Source: Acestrorhynchus altus (taxonomy: Eukaryota > Chordata > Actinopteri > Characiformes > Acestrorhynchidae). Taken from it: 64,000 nt of DNA. Below, in pieces: positions 1 to 11,455 of this stretch (positions are counted from its first letter, which is position 1; each line of letters opens with the position of its first letter). Both the position numbers and the translations under genes were made by a program. The DNA lies in the NCBI GenBank assembly GCA_034509495.1, contig CM067507.1, forward strand, positions 19,152,602 through 19,216,601, read 5' to 3'. Below the pieces are notes generated by a model that saw nothing but the letters and a program-made list of their open reading frames with translations, made no database searches and was not told the DNA's origin.

Positions 1-60
1 TTACTGTAGAGTAGAGTTAATCTACACCATTAGAGTGCTGTAGATTTCCAACCTTTTGTG

Positions 61-340
61 TATGCACAGTGCTGTGGTTTTACAGTGTGTAATCTTCAGT
101 GAAGGTACAGTGAGATTAGTGCATTAACAACAGTTTGCAGTGTGTAATCTTGGTGTGGTACAGTGAGGCCAGTGTACCGAGTGCTATAGTTTACAGTGTA
201 TAATCTTTGGTAGAAAGTGCAGTAGAGATTAGGTATGCACAGTGCTGTAGTTTTACAGTGTGTAATCTTGGTGGGGTACAGTGAGGGTCCAGTGTGCACA
301 GTGCTGTAGTTTTACAGTGTGTAATCTTGATGTGGTGAAG
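61..340. repeat. minisatellite, about 5 copies of a 47-60 bp unit
   Basis: Five imperfect head-to-tail units begin near 61, 121, 174, 233 and 293. Each carries the phrase ACAGTGTGTAATCTT or a close variant, preceded in most units by GCACAGTGCTGTAG. The last unit is truncated. Open frames read on the minus strand here (191-601, 96-299) are products of the repeat and not genes. Confidence 0.9.
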
Positions 341-845
341 TGCTATATGTTCCCCCATCTTTGAGGTCCTAACTGTGTACTTATTTTTTCTCATAGGCTT
401 TGACAATAATGGGGATGAGAGAGGGAGAAAGCTGGTGAAAAGAGCGAGGGAGGCCCATGTAGACGTGTAGAGGGGTGCAGACAGTGGGAGGATGTTGGGG
501 GCAGAGGGTCCAGTGATGGGCTGGAGCAGGGAGGCCATGGGTGCAAATCTCCTCACACTCACAGCACACTCCATTAATACGGCCCTGACTGAACTGATCA
601 CTTATGAGAGCCCCTGCTCACACAGATGTCCAGAGAGTGCAGGGTGGTCATGGGTATCACCACACGCCCCAAATATGAACTTACTCTCTGTGTACCACAC
701 ACACACACACACACCCATGCACACATGTGAACATACACTGTTCACACTCCCACTGATGATATTCTGGACACTTGGTGGTAAAAAATAAGTGCATCATGAA
801 AAAAGTCAATAGATGAAAACCACTACTTACAACCATTTTTGGAAG
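341..845. other. unassigned sequence with a (CA)10 tract
   Basis: The only structure seen is a (CA)10 microsatellite at 695-714. Short open frames across 381-788 match no family I recognise and one runs into the CA tract, so no gene is called. Confidence 0.6.
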
Positions 846-1222
846 TAGGACTGCATGATGGATAAAAATTATATAACAATATATTTAACTGAATTGTGAT
901 ATACATGATATATAATGTGAAAAAACATGAAATCTTTCTTTTCTTCTTCACTACACTTAAACACACTGAAAATAATTCTTCATTTTTATACACACTAAGT
1001 CTTATGCCTTCATATTGTGTATGTGAGAATGCAAATGGGGTAGAGAGGAGCTGAGAGCAGGGGGTGGAGCCGAGTGAAGGAGCAGAAAAAATTTTGCTGT
1101 GAGAGAAACAGAATGTTACTTAAAAACTTTTGCAAAACTGCTATAAAAATATCCCTCTTTACACTCCCTGCTCTGTTTATATCCTGATATTGATATAAAT
1201 ATCAATATTTCACCCAGCCCTA
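846..1222. mobile_element. non-autonomous hAT-like DNA element, 377 bp
   Basis: The left end reads TAGGACTGCATGA and the right end, in reverse complement, reads TAGGGCTGGGTGA, giving imperfect terminal inverted repeats. The 8 bases outside each end (TTTGGAAG and GTTGGAAA) agree at 6 of 8 positions, as expected of an old 8-bp hAT target duplication. The interior is AT-rich and has no transposase. A second element with related ends lies at 11456-11857. Superfamily assignment rests on end sequence and duplication length only. Confidence 0.6.
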
Positions 1223-2029
1223 GTTGGAAAACTATGAAATAGACAAAACAAAGAAGCAATCAGGTGTGCCTGTTAAAGGTTTTATCTAAACTGAAGAAAC
1301 TCAGAAAATTTCATAATGAAAAAACATAACCATGAAAATGAGTAGCATGCAAAAATTTCAATTTGAAGCTATTTTGTAAGAATATAATTAACATTGTATA
1401 TACAATCACACTGTATTTACTGCAGCAAAGGAGAAACGGCATTGAATTACAAGTCATAAGTCAAGGTGTTTATTACAGGGAAGTAAATTAATGTATTATA
1501 AGTGATATAAGACAACCCCCACAATCCAAAAGCTAACAACAAGCTGTCGTCAATATGATATAGTTTTGTTTTGGTGTAAGAAATATTGTACAAAGAACCA
1601 TGAATATGGTGGTCTCTTGAAGTAATTCCTAATTGTTTATGACCTTTGAGGGCACATTTGGTTTTAAGAATATTGTGTCAGTCTTAATGAGAATGGAATC
1701 TTTATTTTTGCTTCAAAAGGCTTCGTAATTCAGATTCAGAGTAACATACAAACATAACACACACAACAAACTACAAGACTTACCCTATCTTGATATAGAG
1801 TAATGATAGTGTGATAAATTATCAGTGAGAAATCCATCTAAACAGAAAACAGATAAAATTCACTAATTTCCAGCTGAATTAAATTCCACTTTAAATGCCA
1901 AAGGAGCCTTCCAATGCATGTTTCAATGCTCTGTTGTGTACATGCTTGACCTGCATGCAGACTCCAACTGATCAATAAGAAGGAACGGTGCTAATGTTAA
2001 TGACATTGGTGTGGATGATGCAGGCAGTA
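1223..2029. other. unassigned AT-rich sequence
   Basis: No open frame, RNA gene, array or recognisable transposon was seen in this stretch. Confidence 0.6.
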
Positions 2030-2748
2030 CAACATCACAGTGGAAATTGCTTTCTTTGACTCAAGTGGATTTAACACAATCCAACCTCTCATGAGTGGGG
2101 ACAAGATGGATAAAATGCATGTGGATAAGTCTATGATAACCTGGGTTCTGGACTACCTGTTTCATAGGCTCGATGTGCAGTTGGGAACCAGCTGGTCATA
2201 ATCTTCTAGTCTTCTAGACACCGGAGCACCTCAGGGAACTGTACTCTCCCCCTTTTTCTTTACCCTGTCAACCATGGATTTTCAATACAGGTCAGATCTA
2301 TGCCCCATTTCAAACATTTTCTGATGACTCTGCGGGGGTCGGGTGCGTCAGGGATGGGCAGGAAGGTGAATACAGAAATCCTGTGAGCAGCTTTGTGGAG
2401 TGGTGTGTGAAGAACCATCTGCTCCTTAATGTGATCAAGACCATGGAGATGTTTATGGACTTCAGAAGGATGAAGACCACAATCAGGGCTGTCACCATCA
2501 TGGGTCAGAACATTGAGCTGGTTGACAGAAACAAATATCTGGGTGTCCTGCTGAACAACAAATTGGACTTGAGGGCCAAGAACAAGAAGAAGATGAGCAG
2601 ACTCTACTTTCTGAGGAAGCTCAGATTCTTCAATCCTGCTTTTGGACAGCTACCTTTAGACTTTAGAGACTGTACTAGATTTGGAATGGAAAGTAGCTCT
2701 GCAGGAGCAGGTTTGGCAGCTCTTGTTCTAATCAGTGGTAATCTTTAA
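2030..2748 (+). mobile_element. 5'-truncated LINE reverse transcriptase relic (CR1/L2/Rex-like)
   Basis: Conceptual translation with frame changes gives landmarks of a non-LTR retrotransposon reverse transcriptase. There is a DFSSAFNTIQP-like block near 2055-2090, a GAPQGTVLSP-like block near 2224-2255, and a later frame at 2383-2748 containing VEWCVKNHLLLN, VDFRR-like and KYLGVLL motifs, which are the thumb-side blocks of this clade. The catalytic (F/Y)xDD block is damaged (sequence near 2318-2332 suggests FSDDS). Endonuclease, N-terminal RT and 3' tail are absent. The 121-codon open frame is a leftover of this element and not a host gene. The assignment to the CR1/L2/Rex group is by motif recognition. 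Confidence 0.8.
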
Positions 2749-3204
2749 GATTTCAGTGTACATACATTATATATACACTATACTATATATATAGCATAGT
2801 ATTAGGACCTCTGCTCATTCATTGTGTCTTCCAAAACCAAGAGAATGCCCTCAAACTTTTGAACATACACAGAATCCTTACTGTTACGTGTCAGTGCCAA
2901 CTTATCCAGCAGGTGCACATTTTGGCACCATTAGTGGCTAGAATTTGGAGGATGCTGCCCTTAAAGATTTCCTAAAGCCAAACTTTTAAGAAGAAGCAAA
3001 TGACAAAATATTCAAAGCAAAAAGATTTAAGTTACTTCCATCCAGTACTGCAGACTTTGTAGAGCTGTGTTAATGCCTTGAAGATAGTGGTGAGGGTGAT
3101 CATGTTTTATACATCAAATTTGCCTTATTTTCACAAAAAAGTATTTATTATAGCAAAACGAATAAAGCAATTATCATCAACAGACGTACTAATTTAGAGA
3201 AGTG
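2749..3204. other. unassigned sequence
   Basis: Nothing recognisable was seen beyond a short TA-rich run near 2767-2795. Confidence 0.55.
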
Positions 3205-3365
3205 GCAGTCAAAAGCTGCATCCGTGTGGTTTCTGGCCTGAGCTGTGGCCTCCAGCAGGCCCAAGCCCTGTTCCTTTATTATTTCATGTGATGGTTAAAG
3301 ATTTAGCGAGAGCCACAAACCACTGCTTTTAATGACCAATTAGCAGAGGGTGCGCTGCTACACTA
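3205..3365. promoter_or_regulatory. possible conserved non-coding element (weak)
   Basis: This is a short, compositionally balanced patch between AT-rich flanks. It contains homeodomain-type cores (TTTAATGACC followed by AATTAG) and no repeats or open frame. That texture is typical of vertebrate conserved non-coding elements, but conservation cannot be measured here. Ordinary unique sequence is equally possible. Confidence 0.2.
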
Positions 3366-3443
3366 GTAGCTCACTAAAGTAAACACATACTGCTGCTCAC
3401 ACTGCTCGATACCACAGCTCCTCAACAGCACACTTATTAAAAC

Positions 3444-3444
<1 letters not shown>

Positions 3445-3487
<43 letters not shown>

Positions 3488-3495
3488 GAGAGAGA
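3445..3495. repeat. (GA)n microsatellite
   Basis: About 25 GA units with one interruption (GTGA) near the right end. Confidence 0.97.
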
Positions 3496-3854
3496 ACTAA
3501 CTCTTCTTGCTTGCCATTTCATAAGGTATGTGTGTGAACGGGAAGGTTTGTATCCTTGTATGTACCCAGCTTGTAGAATTGCTCTAGGGTTAGTTTAAAT
3601 GAGTGAAGACAGGTTATTAGCATTGCTCAATAATGTAGCTTCGGGGCAGGATGCAGCTCCTCAAGGCCACAGCTTTTCAGCTCATTTAGGCCCTAGAAGT
3701 GCACAGGACTCCACTATCTATCTTGCTACTATCTAGACTCCTCAGGTTGTAAAACTACACTAATACACAACACTTTTTCATAGTGCTACAGCATGCAACA
3801 GCATCCACAAAAATTACACATGAAACCTTAAGAAAAAGGTATCCTTGTTTCCAC
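3496..3854. other. unassigned sequence
   Basis: No gene-like or repeat-like structure was recognised. Confidence 0.55.
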
Positions 3855-4205
3855 ACTCACTGTCTATTGTATCAGCTCCACTGATCATACACTTATTTGT
3901 GTCATTATATAATTACAGACTGAAGTCCATGTTTCATTACATAGATTTTAAACTCTGTCTATCCTGTTCTTCAGTGGTCAGGACCCCACAGGACTACCAC
4001 AGAGCAAGTATTATTTAGGTAGGTCATTCTCCTTTCAAACAAAATTGGTGGTGTGTTAATGTTGTGCTTGGAGTGGACATAGCAGTGTTGTTGGAGTGTT
4101 TACACACAGTGTCCACAGACTGTGCACTCTTTTAGACACTCCTACCACAGGATCCCATCCATATTCTGGTATGAGTGGATCAGACACAGCCTAGCCTTCC
4201 TACAC
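3855..4205. repeat. dispersed repeat family P, copy A
   Basis: This copy shares an ordered series of phrases with 42270-42400: CACTGTCTATTGTATCAGC here against ACTGTCCATTTTATCTGC there, followed in both by a phrase ending ATAATTACAGA. It continues with GTTCTTCAGTGGTCAGGA, GTGTTGTTGGAGTGTTTA, TTTAGACACTCCTACC and ATGAGTGGATCAGACACAGC, phrases I recognise from a high-copy fish interspersed repeat. The class is uncertain, probably a non-autonomous DNA element. Confidence 0.65.
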
Positions 4206-5084
4206 TGTGAGCACTTTGAATTTGTTTTGTTGATTCATAGAGACAATTCATAGCACAGTTGAATGGTGCACCATTCTCTTGACTCAGCAATACTTTAATG
4301 CAGCTTCTAGGCAGTCATATGAGGTCTTTGATTTGCTTATTTTACCAGCATATGAGCAATTCTCTATAAGAGTGCTAGGAGATCAGAGTGCTAGGAGATT
4401 TAAACACTTTGATACCTTTGACCAAGGTGTCAGACCTTATCCTGTTAGGGTTATGGCTTAGTCACTATTCAAAAATTCAAAGCTTAATAAATACTCAGAT
4501 TCTTCTAACCTTGTCTCAAAAAAAAGATGCAGTATATTCTCCTAAGCAGCTGCCCAAAACTCACAAAACAGCTAGACCCACAAACAGGAAGCATTCAAAA
4601 GAGTAATGTAAGGCTGTACAACCATTTCCTTCAAAATGTAAATAAGAAATGGCAGTTAACAAAGGGTGAGCATTTTACAACACGTAGGGTGTCCAAACTT
4701 TTGCACAGGCCACATTAGTAAGTTAAATTTATGTAACAAAATGTAGAGTGTAATAAGATTTTAAGTTTTATGTTATGTTTGATTAACCACAGAGGCTGTG
4801 TTTATGATTCACATCTAAGGGAATCAGGGATATATAACTTAAAATCAGTGAGAAAAACTGGTTAGTCCATGTTCTGCATCTGGGTTTTAGCATTTAGTTT
4901 ATTTATGGTGTTTGGGACACTGGTGTAATTTGGCTCACTGGGTGGAGTTATCTTTTGCACCACAACAAAAGCCTGCAACCACTCTCGTAGTGGATAACAG
5001 GTTTTGAATAGATTCTTACATTGAGTTTTATTAGTTTAGTGTAATCTAACATGAATTTTGCTTAGATAGGTTTATATTTCATGT
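4206..5084. other. unassigned sequence
   Basis: Three short open frames (60-72 codons) between 4279 and 4718 have no recognisable domain, start context or splice support. No other structure was seen. Confidence 0.55.
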
Positions 5085-5495
5085 AGCCCTTTCGGCCCTC
5101 AGCCCTCACTGTGAGGGCAGAATCACACCTTGTGTTCTCAGCTTTGTAAATCAGGAATTCCTTGACACACTGGCACAAATCACATGTTAGAAACTGCAGA
5201 ACCTACTCTTTCTACTGCAGTGAGCGTCTGAGAGTAATTCATTCTGGAAAATCATACTTTATAAAATGTATAATTCTTTTTAAAGGCTCTATTATTAAAC
5301 TAATATAATTAAGCAGTTTTATTACCTGAGATGTTGGTCAAGTTGGGCCTGAACAAATAATTTCAAGTTTTGGGCTTCTATATGACAAGCAGTTTTAGAG
5401 AATGGCATGAATCAAGAGTCAAAATCAGCCAAGAAATTAAGACCGCCTTAATTTTTGAGTATTTATCACGATAATAAGCTATATTATACAATGTC

Positions 5496-5521
5496 ATATA
5501 TATATATATATATATATATAA
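5496..5521. repeat. (TA)n microsatellite
   Basis: About 13 TA units lie directly left of the LTR-like insertion. Confidence 0.95.
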
Positions 5522-5524
5522 TTC

Positions 5525-5826
5525 TGTAGCGTCTCACGGACACAGGGGTAGGGGCAGGCATTACCGGCTGGAGTTGTATTTGTGACAGGTGCAGATAAAC
5601 ACTAAGACAAACACAAGCGTTACATACACCCGTACAAGGACCAGACGGATAACAAAGACAGGGACTTATATACACACAAATACACAATATAGACAAGGCT
5701 GGAACATGATATGATGGGGCAGGGTTACAAATAGGACACAGCTGGGAACGGGAGGAGACATGACATGTGCTCAGAAGCACATGGGAAAGGCTAAACAAAG
5801 ACAGACCACAGGATGAGACAGTTACA
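5525..5826 (-). mobile_element. probable solo LTR, about 300 bp
   Basis: Read on the minus strand this block starts TGTAAC and ends GCTACA, so it has the TG...CA ends and short inverted termini of an LTR. It carries a TATATAAG core promoter-like motif in the same orientation. It has no pol sequence on either side and sits in the middle of a family R copy that lacks it elsewhere in the window, which fits an insertion later reduced to one LTR. A clean target duplication at these exact ends is not visible. AATTC occurs at 5520-5524 and 5831-5835, so the true right border may be 5830. It is not similar to the LTRs at 30576-32593. Confidence 0.5.
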
Positions 5827-6015
5827 TGAGAATTCTCAACATAATTCACATTAAAAAACAAGAACAAAACAAAAAAACATTGGATATAACCATCACTTTC
5901 ATCAAGATGTTAAACTTCTGATAGTATGTACATCAACGTATTACATGTTAAAGGCCCACAGGCCTTCCATAAAGATATCATCATATGCCCTGTGACTATC
6001 TCATGTGTTGCTTTG

Positions 6016-6842
6016 GTATTAAAACTAATGACAAGAAACAGACAACTTTATTAGCTAGGGCTCACTTCCAAATGGTTTGGGTTAACACCCTGCAAAGTGT
6101 TGATTCTTTTATAAGATTCATATAAAAGTATAGATGAAATTGTAAACAGTTCTTAAAACAAATCAAACCATACAATCTATATATAAAAAGTTTACAAATT
6201 CTTTCCAAAGCCTTTAAAATAAAGCCTTACTTATGCAGTATTCTCAGGGAGGTGTATATACTGCAACAAAGAAAGAAACACTATGGCTGAGTGTTCTGAA
6301 TCTCATCTTGTGTTTTATTGTATAGCCTTCCACCTTACAACTAACATGCAATTACCCTGGCAATAATTCGCCTAGATAAGGAGAATGATATTTCCTCCTG
6401 CAAATGATGAAACAAAGATAGAATGAAAGTGTAAAGAACCTGCCTCACAGAGTTTTTGCCTATTATACTGGAAATACAAACAAGAATAAAAAGTATTAGA
6501 GAGAGGCCTTTGCTTTGGCTGTTTCTGGATGAACCCAGGTGTTTAACATAATACCAAGGCACTATCATGCAACCAGAGGAGGAGGGTATTATGTAGAGAT
6601 TTGATAGCACATATATGGCATATTTGATCATTATTAAGCGTGTAAGCATCAGACAGGTTATGCCGGTGGGAAAGAAAGGGAGGAGAAAAAGAAATGATGA
6701 ATAGTGATGCTTTGTTTATGATCCAGCAGTGAAGAGGAATTTCAGTCAGTGTGTGCTTTCTGTGGATGTGTGTGTGCTTGTATTTAGCTCAGGTGTGAGG
6801 ATCAAAATTCCCAAGCGAGATGTAAAACAGAAAATTTACATT

Positions 6843-6886
<44 letters not shown>

Positions 6887-8202
6887 GTGTGTGTAGTATT
6901 ATAAGTGTGTATGTGTGTGTGTGTGTGTATTGTGATTCACTCTACATTTAATTCTTTCTGGATCAAATATTCAGACCTTGGTAAAATGTTCCATTTCATT
7001 TACTTGTTTGTTTATGTATTTACATTTTGTTGGTTGGCCTAAACAGCACATTCAATCTTTTAATAAAATAAATATTAGACATCCAATATCAATATCAACT
7101 AATTTTAGTTGAATTGGACATCACTAATACAGTTTTTTCTTCTACTGTAAACATGCCATTTTATGTCATGCCTGTACTTACATGACAGCCACAAGTAATT
7201 ACTTTACAATATAAAATGTATCGTCAAACATGTGTGCACCATAGGCCTACATTCATGCTGTACACACAATTAGATGGCTAAGGTACATCTTCCATATGAG
7301 TTATAAATTTATCTTCCCTTAGTTTGGAAAAGTACACAGCCAACCTAGTAGGGATCTCTATCCTCTATCCTTTTATATTTAATCACATACTGATAACAAT
7401 TTCCGCAGCTCAGATCTGGCTGCAGGCTGTAGATGAATGCAGTGTTATGGTACGAACTGCGGATTATGGTCTTGTCTCCACAGGCTTACTCTGTGTACTC
7501 CATGTATGTTCATGCTCCAAGCCTCTAAATCCAGTCTATGTGTAAGTATATGTCAGTAAGCATTGTAAGCTCATTTTCTGCTGAAGTACGCATGGATGTT
7601 TGGGCTGGGTGGGATTTATATATGTTATAGATATATAGGATGTGAGATCAGTGTATGACATTTTTGCAAGTATTGTTAGCAAATGTCTTAAAAAATATAG
7701 AATAGATAGTCAGTGAACTGGAATGCAATGTTAATACTGAGTGTTTGAGCCTGTAGTAGCCACTAAACAACATATCCTCAGTAGTTGCTGACAGGCATAA
7801 CGCAAGTTTTGTTTTTTCTTTTTTTCTTTTGCAGATGTCTAAAGCTAAATAGTGTGATTGGTCATTTTTGTCAAATGGGCTTGTTCAAATAAACTCAGCA
7901 TCTTAAGGCCTTAATCAGACTCAGTTTAAAAGGGTCTTCAGGATACTGTGTTTCAGGATGGTCATGCACAGTGTTCTTCCATTGTTTTCTGTACATATAA
8001 AGAATATTGAGCTTGTGCAGACATAACTTACAACCAAACCTACTGTGCACGGCTGGCACATGTGTGTTTGTGTATATGAGCAGTACAGATTCAGTATTCA
8101 TCATACCATATGGTCATGCTAGTATGCAGAGCCTATTAGAACCTTTTGAATGGCATGTTTTGATCAGACCAAATTTGATCAGTCTACAGTGTGACAGAGG
8201 AT
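6016..8202. other. unassigned sequence with two microsatellites
   Basis: It holds (ATT)n at about 6844-6886, (GT)n at 6905-6928 and an imperfect palindrome at 7073-7129. The minus-strand frame at 6341-6649 (102 codons) and the frames at 7324-7545, 7895-8104 and 8007-8204 show no known domain and are treated as chance. Confidence 0.55.
6844..6928. repeat. (ATT)n and (GT)n compound microsatellite
   Basis: About 14 ATT units are followed after a short spacer by about 12 GT units. Confidence 0.95.
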
Positions 8203-9060
8203 AGACCATATCCATTAGTATTTGGACAGTGGTAATTTTTGTCATTTTGCCTCTGTACTGCTGGATCACTCCATAGGCACTATAGCTAAATAGGGTAATC
8301 TCTTGTGGTTTTATTATGATATATATATCATGCCTGAATATTTTTATTTCTGAGATATGAGATAATCCTCATATAACTGACTAAATAAAATGTATTTCTT
8401 TTAGTTAATTATTGTTTTAATATTTACATTATTTTGTACATAGTCCCTCTCCTTTCACAGGCTCAAAAGTAACTGGACAAAGGGCTGATTGGCTAGCGAT
8501 TTAATGTCTGTTCCTTCATTATTCATTATATATAAGTTTATTGCAAGTGTTAAATTAGCAATTGGTAGTTGTTCATGGAAACTCTCAATATTTGATCCAT
8601 AGTGGAGCTGATGTAAGTGAAGAAGGTCATCGTTAGAAAAATAAACAAAACTATCAAAGAGATAGCAGAAACCTGTATGTCCAAAGCACAGTTTAGTAGA
8701 AGACCATGAAAGATAACTAAAATAGATGATCACAGAATTCTTTCCTTGGTGAAGAAAAGCTCCTTTCAAACATTTAGTTTAATCAAGAACACTCAGAGGG
8801 CATAGGTTTGTCAGGGGAAACCTTCATAAATGTAAACACAGTGTTTACTTCAAAATGCAAACCACTCGTAACGTTCAAGACCAGAAAACCCAGATTAGAC
8901 TAAAAATCCTTCTGGAACATTATTGGGCAAATGAAGGCTAGATTGACTCGAGTACTGAGCAGCTTTTCACCGTCTAGAGACGAAACTGAAGGCAGAAAGG
9001 TCCACAAACAAGCAGAAAATTAAAGGTGTACATCTCATAAAGGAATTTAGGGTATTAAAT
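8203..9060 (+). mobile_element. Tc1/mariner-family relic with internal deletions
   Basis: The left end (ACCATATCCATTAGTATTTG, then GACAGTGGTAATTTTTGTCA) resembles the terminal sequence of a fish Tc1 group I recognise. Inside, broken plus-strand translation recalls the N-terminal DNA-binding half of the transposase: GCTGATGTAAGTGAAGAAGG leading to phrases encoding HHR-, REIAET-like and DDHRILSLVK-like segments near 8590-8760. A segment at 8975-9030 (GAAGGCAGAAAGGTCCACAA) comes from the C-terminal part. The catalytic DDE core between them is deleted and there are many stops. The minus-strand frame at 8455-8769 is a shadow of this relic. Confidence 0.75.
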
Positions 9061-9902
9061 TCCTCCTCATATTTATAATTATGTTAGTTTGTCCACCACT
9101 GCTTCCTGTTTAGATTATTTTTTCACCTTGAAATCAAGTGACTTTTTCTACAGTGACCCCAAAATAAGAGAAAATGAAACATTGCCTTTTTTCATAGCAG
9201 TGTCTGTACAAAATAGTCCAAATGGTGGAAGCTGGTGTTTCCCTTTTGATCGGTTTTATTTTGTTGACCGGGGTTGTCTTAAGAGTGGATTGGCCCCTTT
9301 TCCCTCTTGGCAGCCCACACCCATAGCAGACCACCATGATTTTTATTAGTTCTCCTGATGGCCAGTCCATCCCTGGTCACAGCCAAAGATTTCTCAACAG
9401 ATTAAGATACTGTTCTAGTGCAATATTACAGAGTAGAGAACCGAACAATGTTCATGTTAAAGCCAGATGTACAAATGAGTAGAAACGATTGGATGTAGAT
9501 GAAATACAGAGCTTCACAACCTAATCTTTAGCCCATCTGCATGTGCCATGATTGACACATTCTCTTTGCTTAGAAAAAACAAACAAAAAAACAAAAAACA
9601 AAATGTAATCACTCAAGACATACTTGTACAGGAATTTAATAGGCAGATGCTTTAGATATTACAGATGTCAAAGTAATATGGTGAAATGTTTGTCAATATT
9701 AACTGACATGCAGCAGATGCAGTAAAAATGCTGGAGTATTCCGTTAATCTTTTGTTTGTGTATCTTACAGTGCAGATACAGCAGAGTCTAGTGCGTAAAG
9801 TGATGTCTGTGACCAGTGAGCGATGTCAGTCTCTGAGTGAGATTGATAGGGTCTGTGATCAGGGACGTTGCGTTCCCCCAAACAGCCCAGAGATGGATCA
9901 CA
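9061..9902. other. unassigned sequence
   Basis: No repeat family was recognised. Open frames at 9089-9349 and 9134-9370 overlap on opposite strands and have no known domain. A T-rich splice-acceptor-like site at about 9768 followed by an open frame is discussed in the findings. Confidence 0.5.
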
Positions 9903-9960
9903 TCACACACACACACAGACACACACACACACACTCACACACACACACACACACACACAC
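9903..9960. repeat. (CA)n microsatellite
   Basis: CA units with CAGA and CACT interruptions. Confidence 0.95.
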
Positions 9961-10750
9961 TGCGTCTCCTTCCTTTCTAGATAAATGAACTGAGCAGAAT
10001 ACATCAGTCCCAGGGATGTGTGTGTTGAGAGAGCTTTCTACTGTCTCCTGCTGGGTCAGCATGCTCCCAGCCATCTCTCCCTCCCAGACTCCTGAGTTCT
10101 CCTCACGAGTTGGGTGTCAAATTTGATTTTATGTTGTGGTGTCACTGTCATGATTTGTCAGTATGAGCGATTTTACCCTCAGTAGATAATCATCCACAGA
10201 GAACAAGAACAGGGCCAGAAAGAGGGACACAGCTCTCAGCGTGAGCCTTCATCTCAACCAGCCCTTCATCTTCCTCAAACACAGCATTCTCACAAAGCCT
10301 TGTTTTACCTACTTTCTCTGCAAAATGGCCACTGGCCAAGTCTCCCGACTACAGTACTTTTTGCTCTCGGCAAACATTGCTTTTCCTTTGTCAGGTTTTA
10401 TTACCCTTGCCCGTAAGATTAGTCTTTATTATGGCTGATTAGGCCTTTTATTATTGGTAAGCAGCCAAACAAATGCTCTCTTAAAGTTGACACTTAGCAA
10501 CAGATGACAGCCTCTCAATTAGGTCTTCATGACAAAACAACCCCAAAGTTCTTGCCTTTGCCAGTAACCTTTGGGGAAAGAGGCATAGCTTATACATCTA
10601 ACTCTCTCTGACAGGTTTGTGTATCCTATACATATTGGAAAAGCTGTCAAGTGCTAGTTAACTTCATGTCTTGTAGTCAAGGTTTATTTTTTATTATTTT
10701 TTTTTCTTTCTTTGTTATTTGAATTTAATTATAATATAATAATTACATTC
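9961..10750. other. unassigned sequence
   Basis: This is mostly unique-looking sequence. The open frame at 10241-10438 has no recognisable product. No repeat was identified. Confidence 0.5.
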
Positions 10751-10753
10751 AGA

Positions 10754-10755
<2 letters not shown>

Positions 10756-10799
<44 letters not shown>
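10756..10799. repeat. (AAT)n microsatellite
   Basis: About 14 AAT units. Confidence 0.95.
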
Positions 10800-10915
10800 T
10801 GAAATGACATAATTATATTCTGTATAGCTTTAATATATGTTCAACTTTTTGTTAATTTTATTTTCAAGAAGTCAAATGAATTTACATTTATAGCGATGAA
10901 CATTAATATGTATAT

Positions 10916-10921
<6 letters not shown>

Positions 10922-10990
<69 letters not shown>
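10922..10990. repeat. (TA)n followed by poly(T)
   Basis: Nineteen or so TA units run directly into 30 T residues. The minus-strand open frame across it (Lys and Ile-Tyr runs) is an artefact. Confidence 0.96.
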
Positions 10991-10994
<4 letters not shown>

Positions 10995-11099
10995 TTGATG
11001 TCACATAGTAGATTTATAAACATTTATAAATATTTATAAAAAAAAGGAATAAGAAAAGATCAACAATACATTTAAGCATAAAACCATAAACCCAAGCTA

Positions 11100-11200
11100 A
11101 AAGAAAATTATAACCATGAAAACTCCCTCAGAGCTGGAGGAAGAAACTTTGGGAGTTACCAGACTCAAAGTCTCATGAGTCTCATCCTCCAGTGTTAATT
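11100..11200. repeat. dispersed repeat family Q, fragment
   Basis: This fragment shares GAAAACTCCCTCAGAGC, GAAGAAACTTTGGGAG and CCAGACTCAAA-type phrases with 45795-45905, in the same order. I recognise the motif string as a common fish interspersed repeat but cannot name its class with confidence. Confidence 0.55.
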
Positions 11201-11328
11201 ATAGAAACAATGAACCACATGTCTGCTGTTATGCTCAGTTTTTCTTTGACTTAGACATAGATCTGCTGAGCAATGATAATTTCACCTTGATAGCATATCT
11301 AGGGAAAATAAACTAATAACTAACTAAC

Positions 11329-11452
<124 letters not shown>

Positions 11453-11455
11453 CTC

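Larger units (their letters stand above)
5085..6015 (-). repeat. dispersed repeat family R, copy 1, interrupted by an LTR
   Basis: Reverse-complemented, this region aligns by eye with 17955-18575. Both copies share CATATGATGATATCTTTATG, then GAAGGCCT, TATCAGAAGT and TGATGAAAG, then TCTAAAACTGC, AATTATTTGTTCAGG, GTGTGTCAAGG, AAGCTGAGAA and AAGGTGTGATTCTGCCCTCA in the same order. Relative to copy 2 this copy carries extra sequence at about 5480-5877, most of which is the LTR described separately. Orientation is set relative to copy 2, taken as plus. No coding capacity was seen, and the class is probably a non-autonomous transposon or a fragment of one. Confidence 0.75.
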
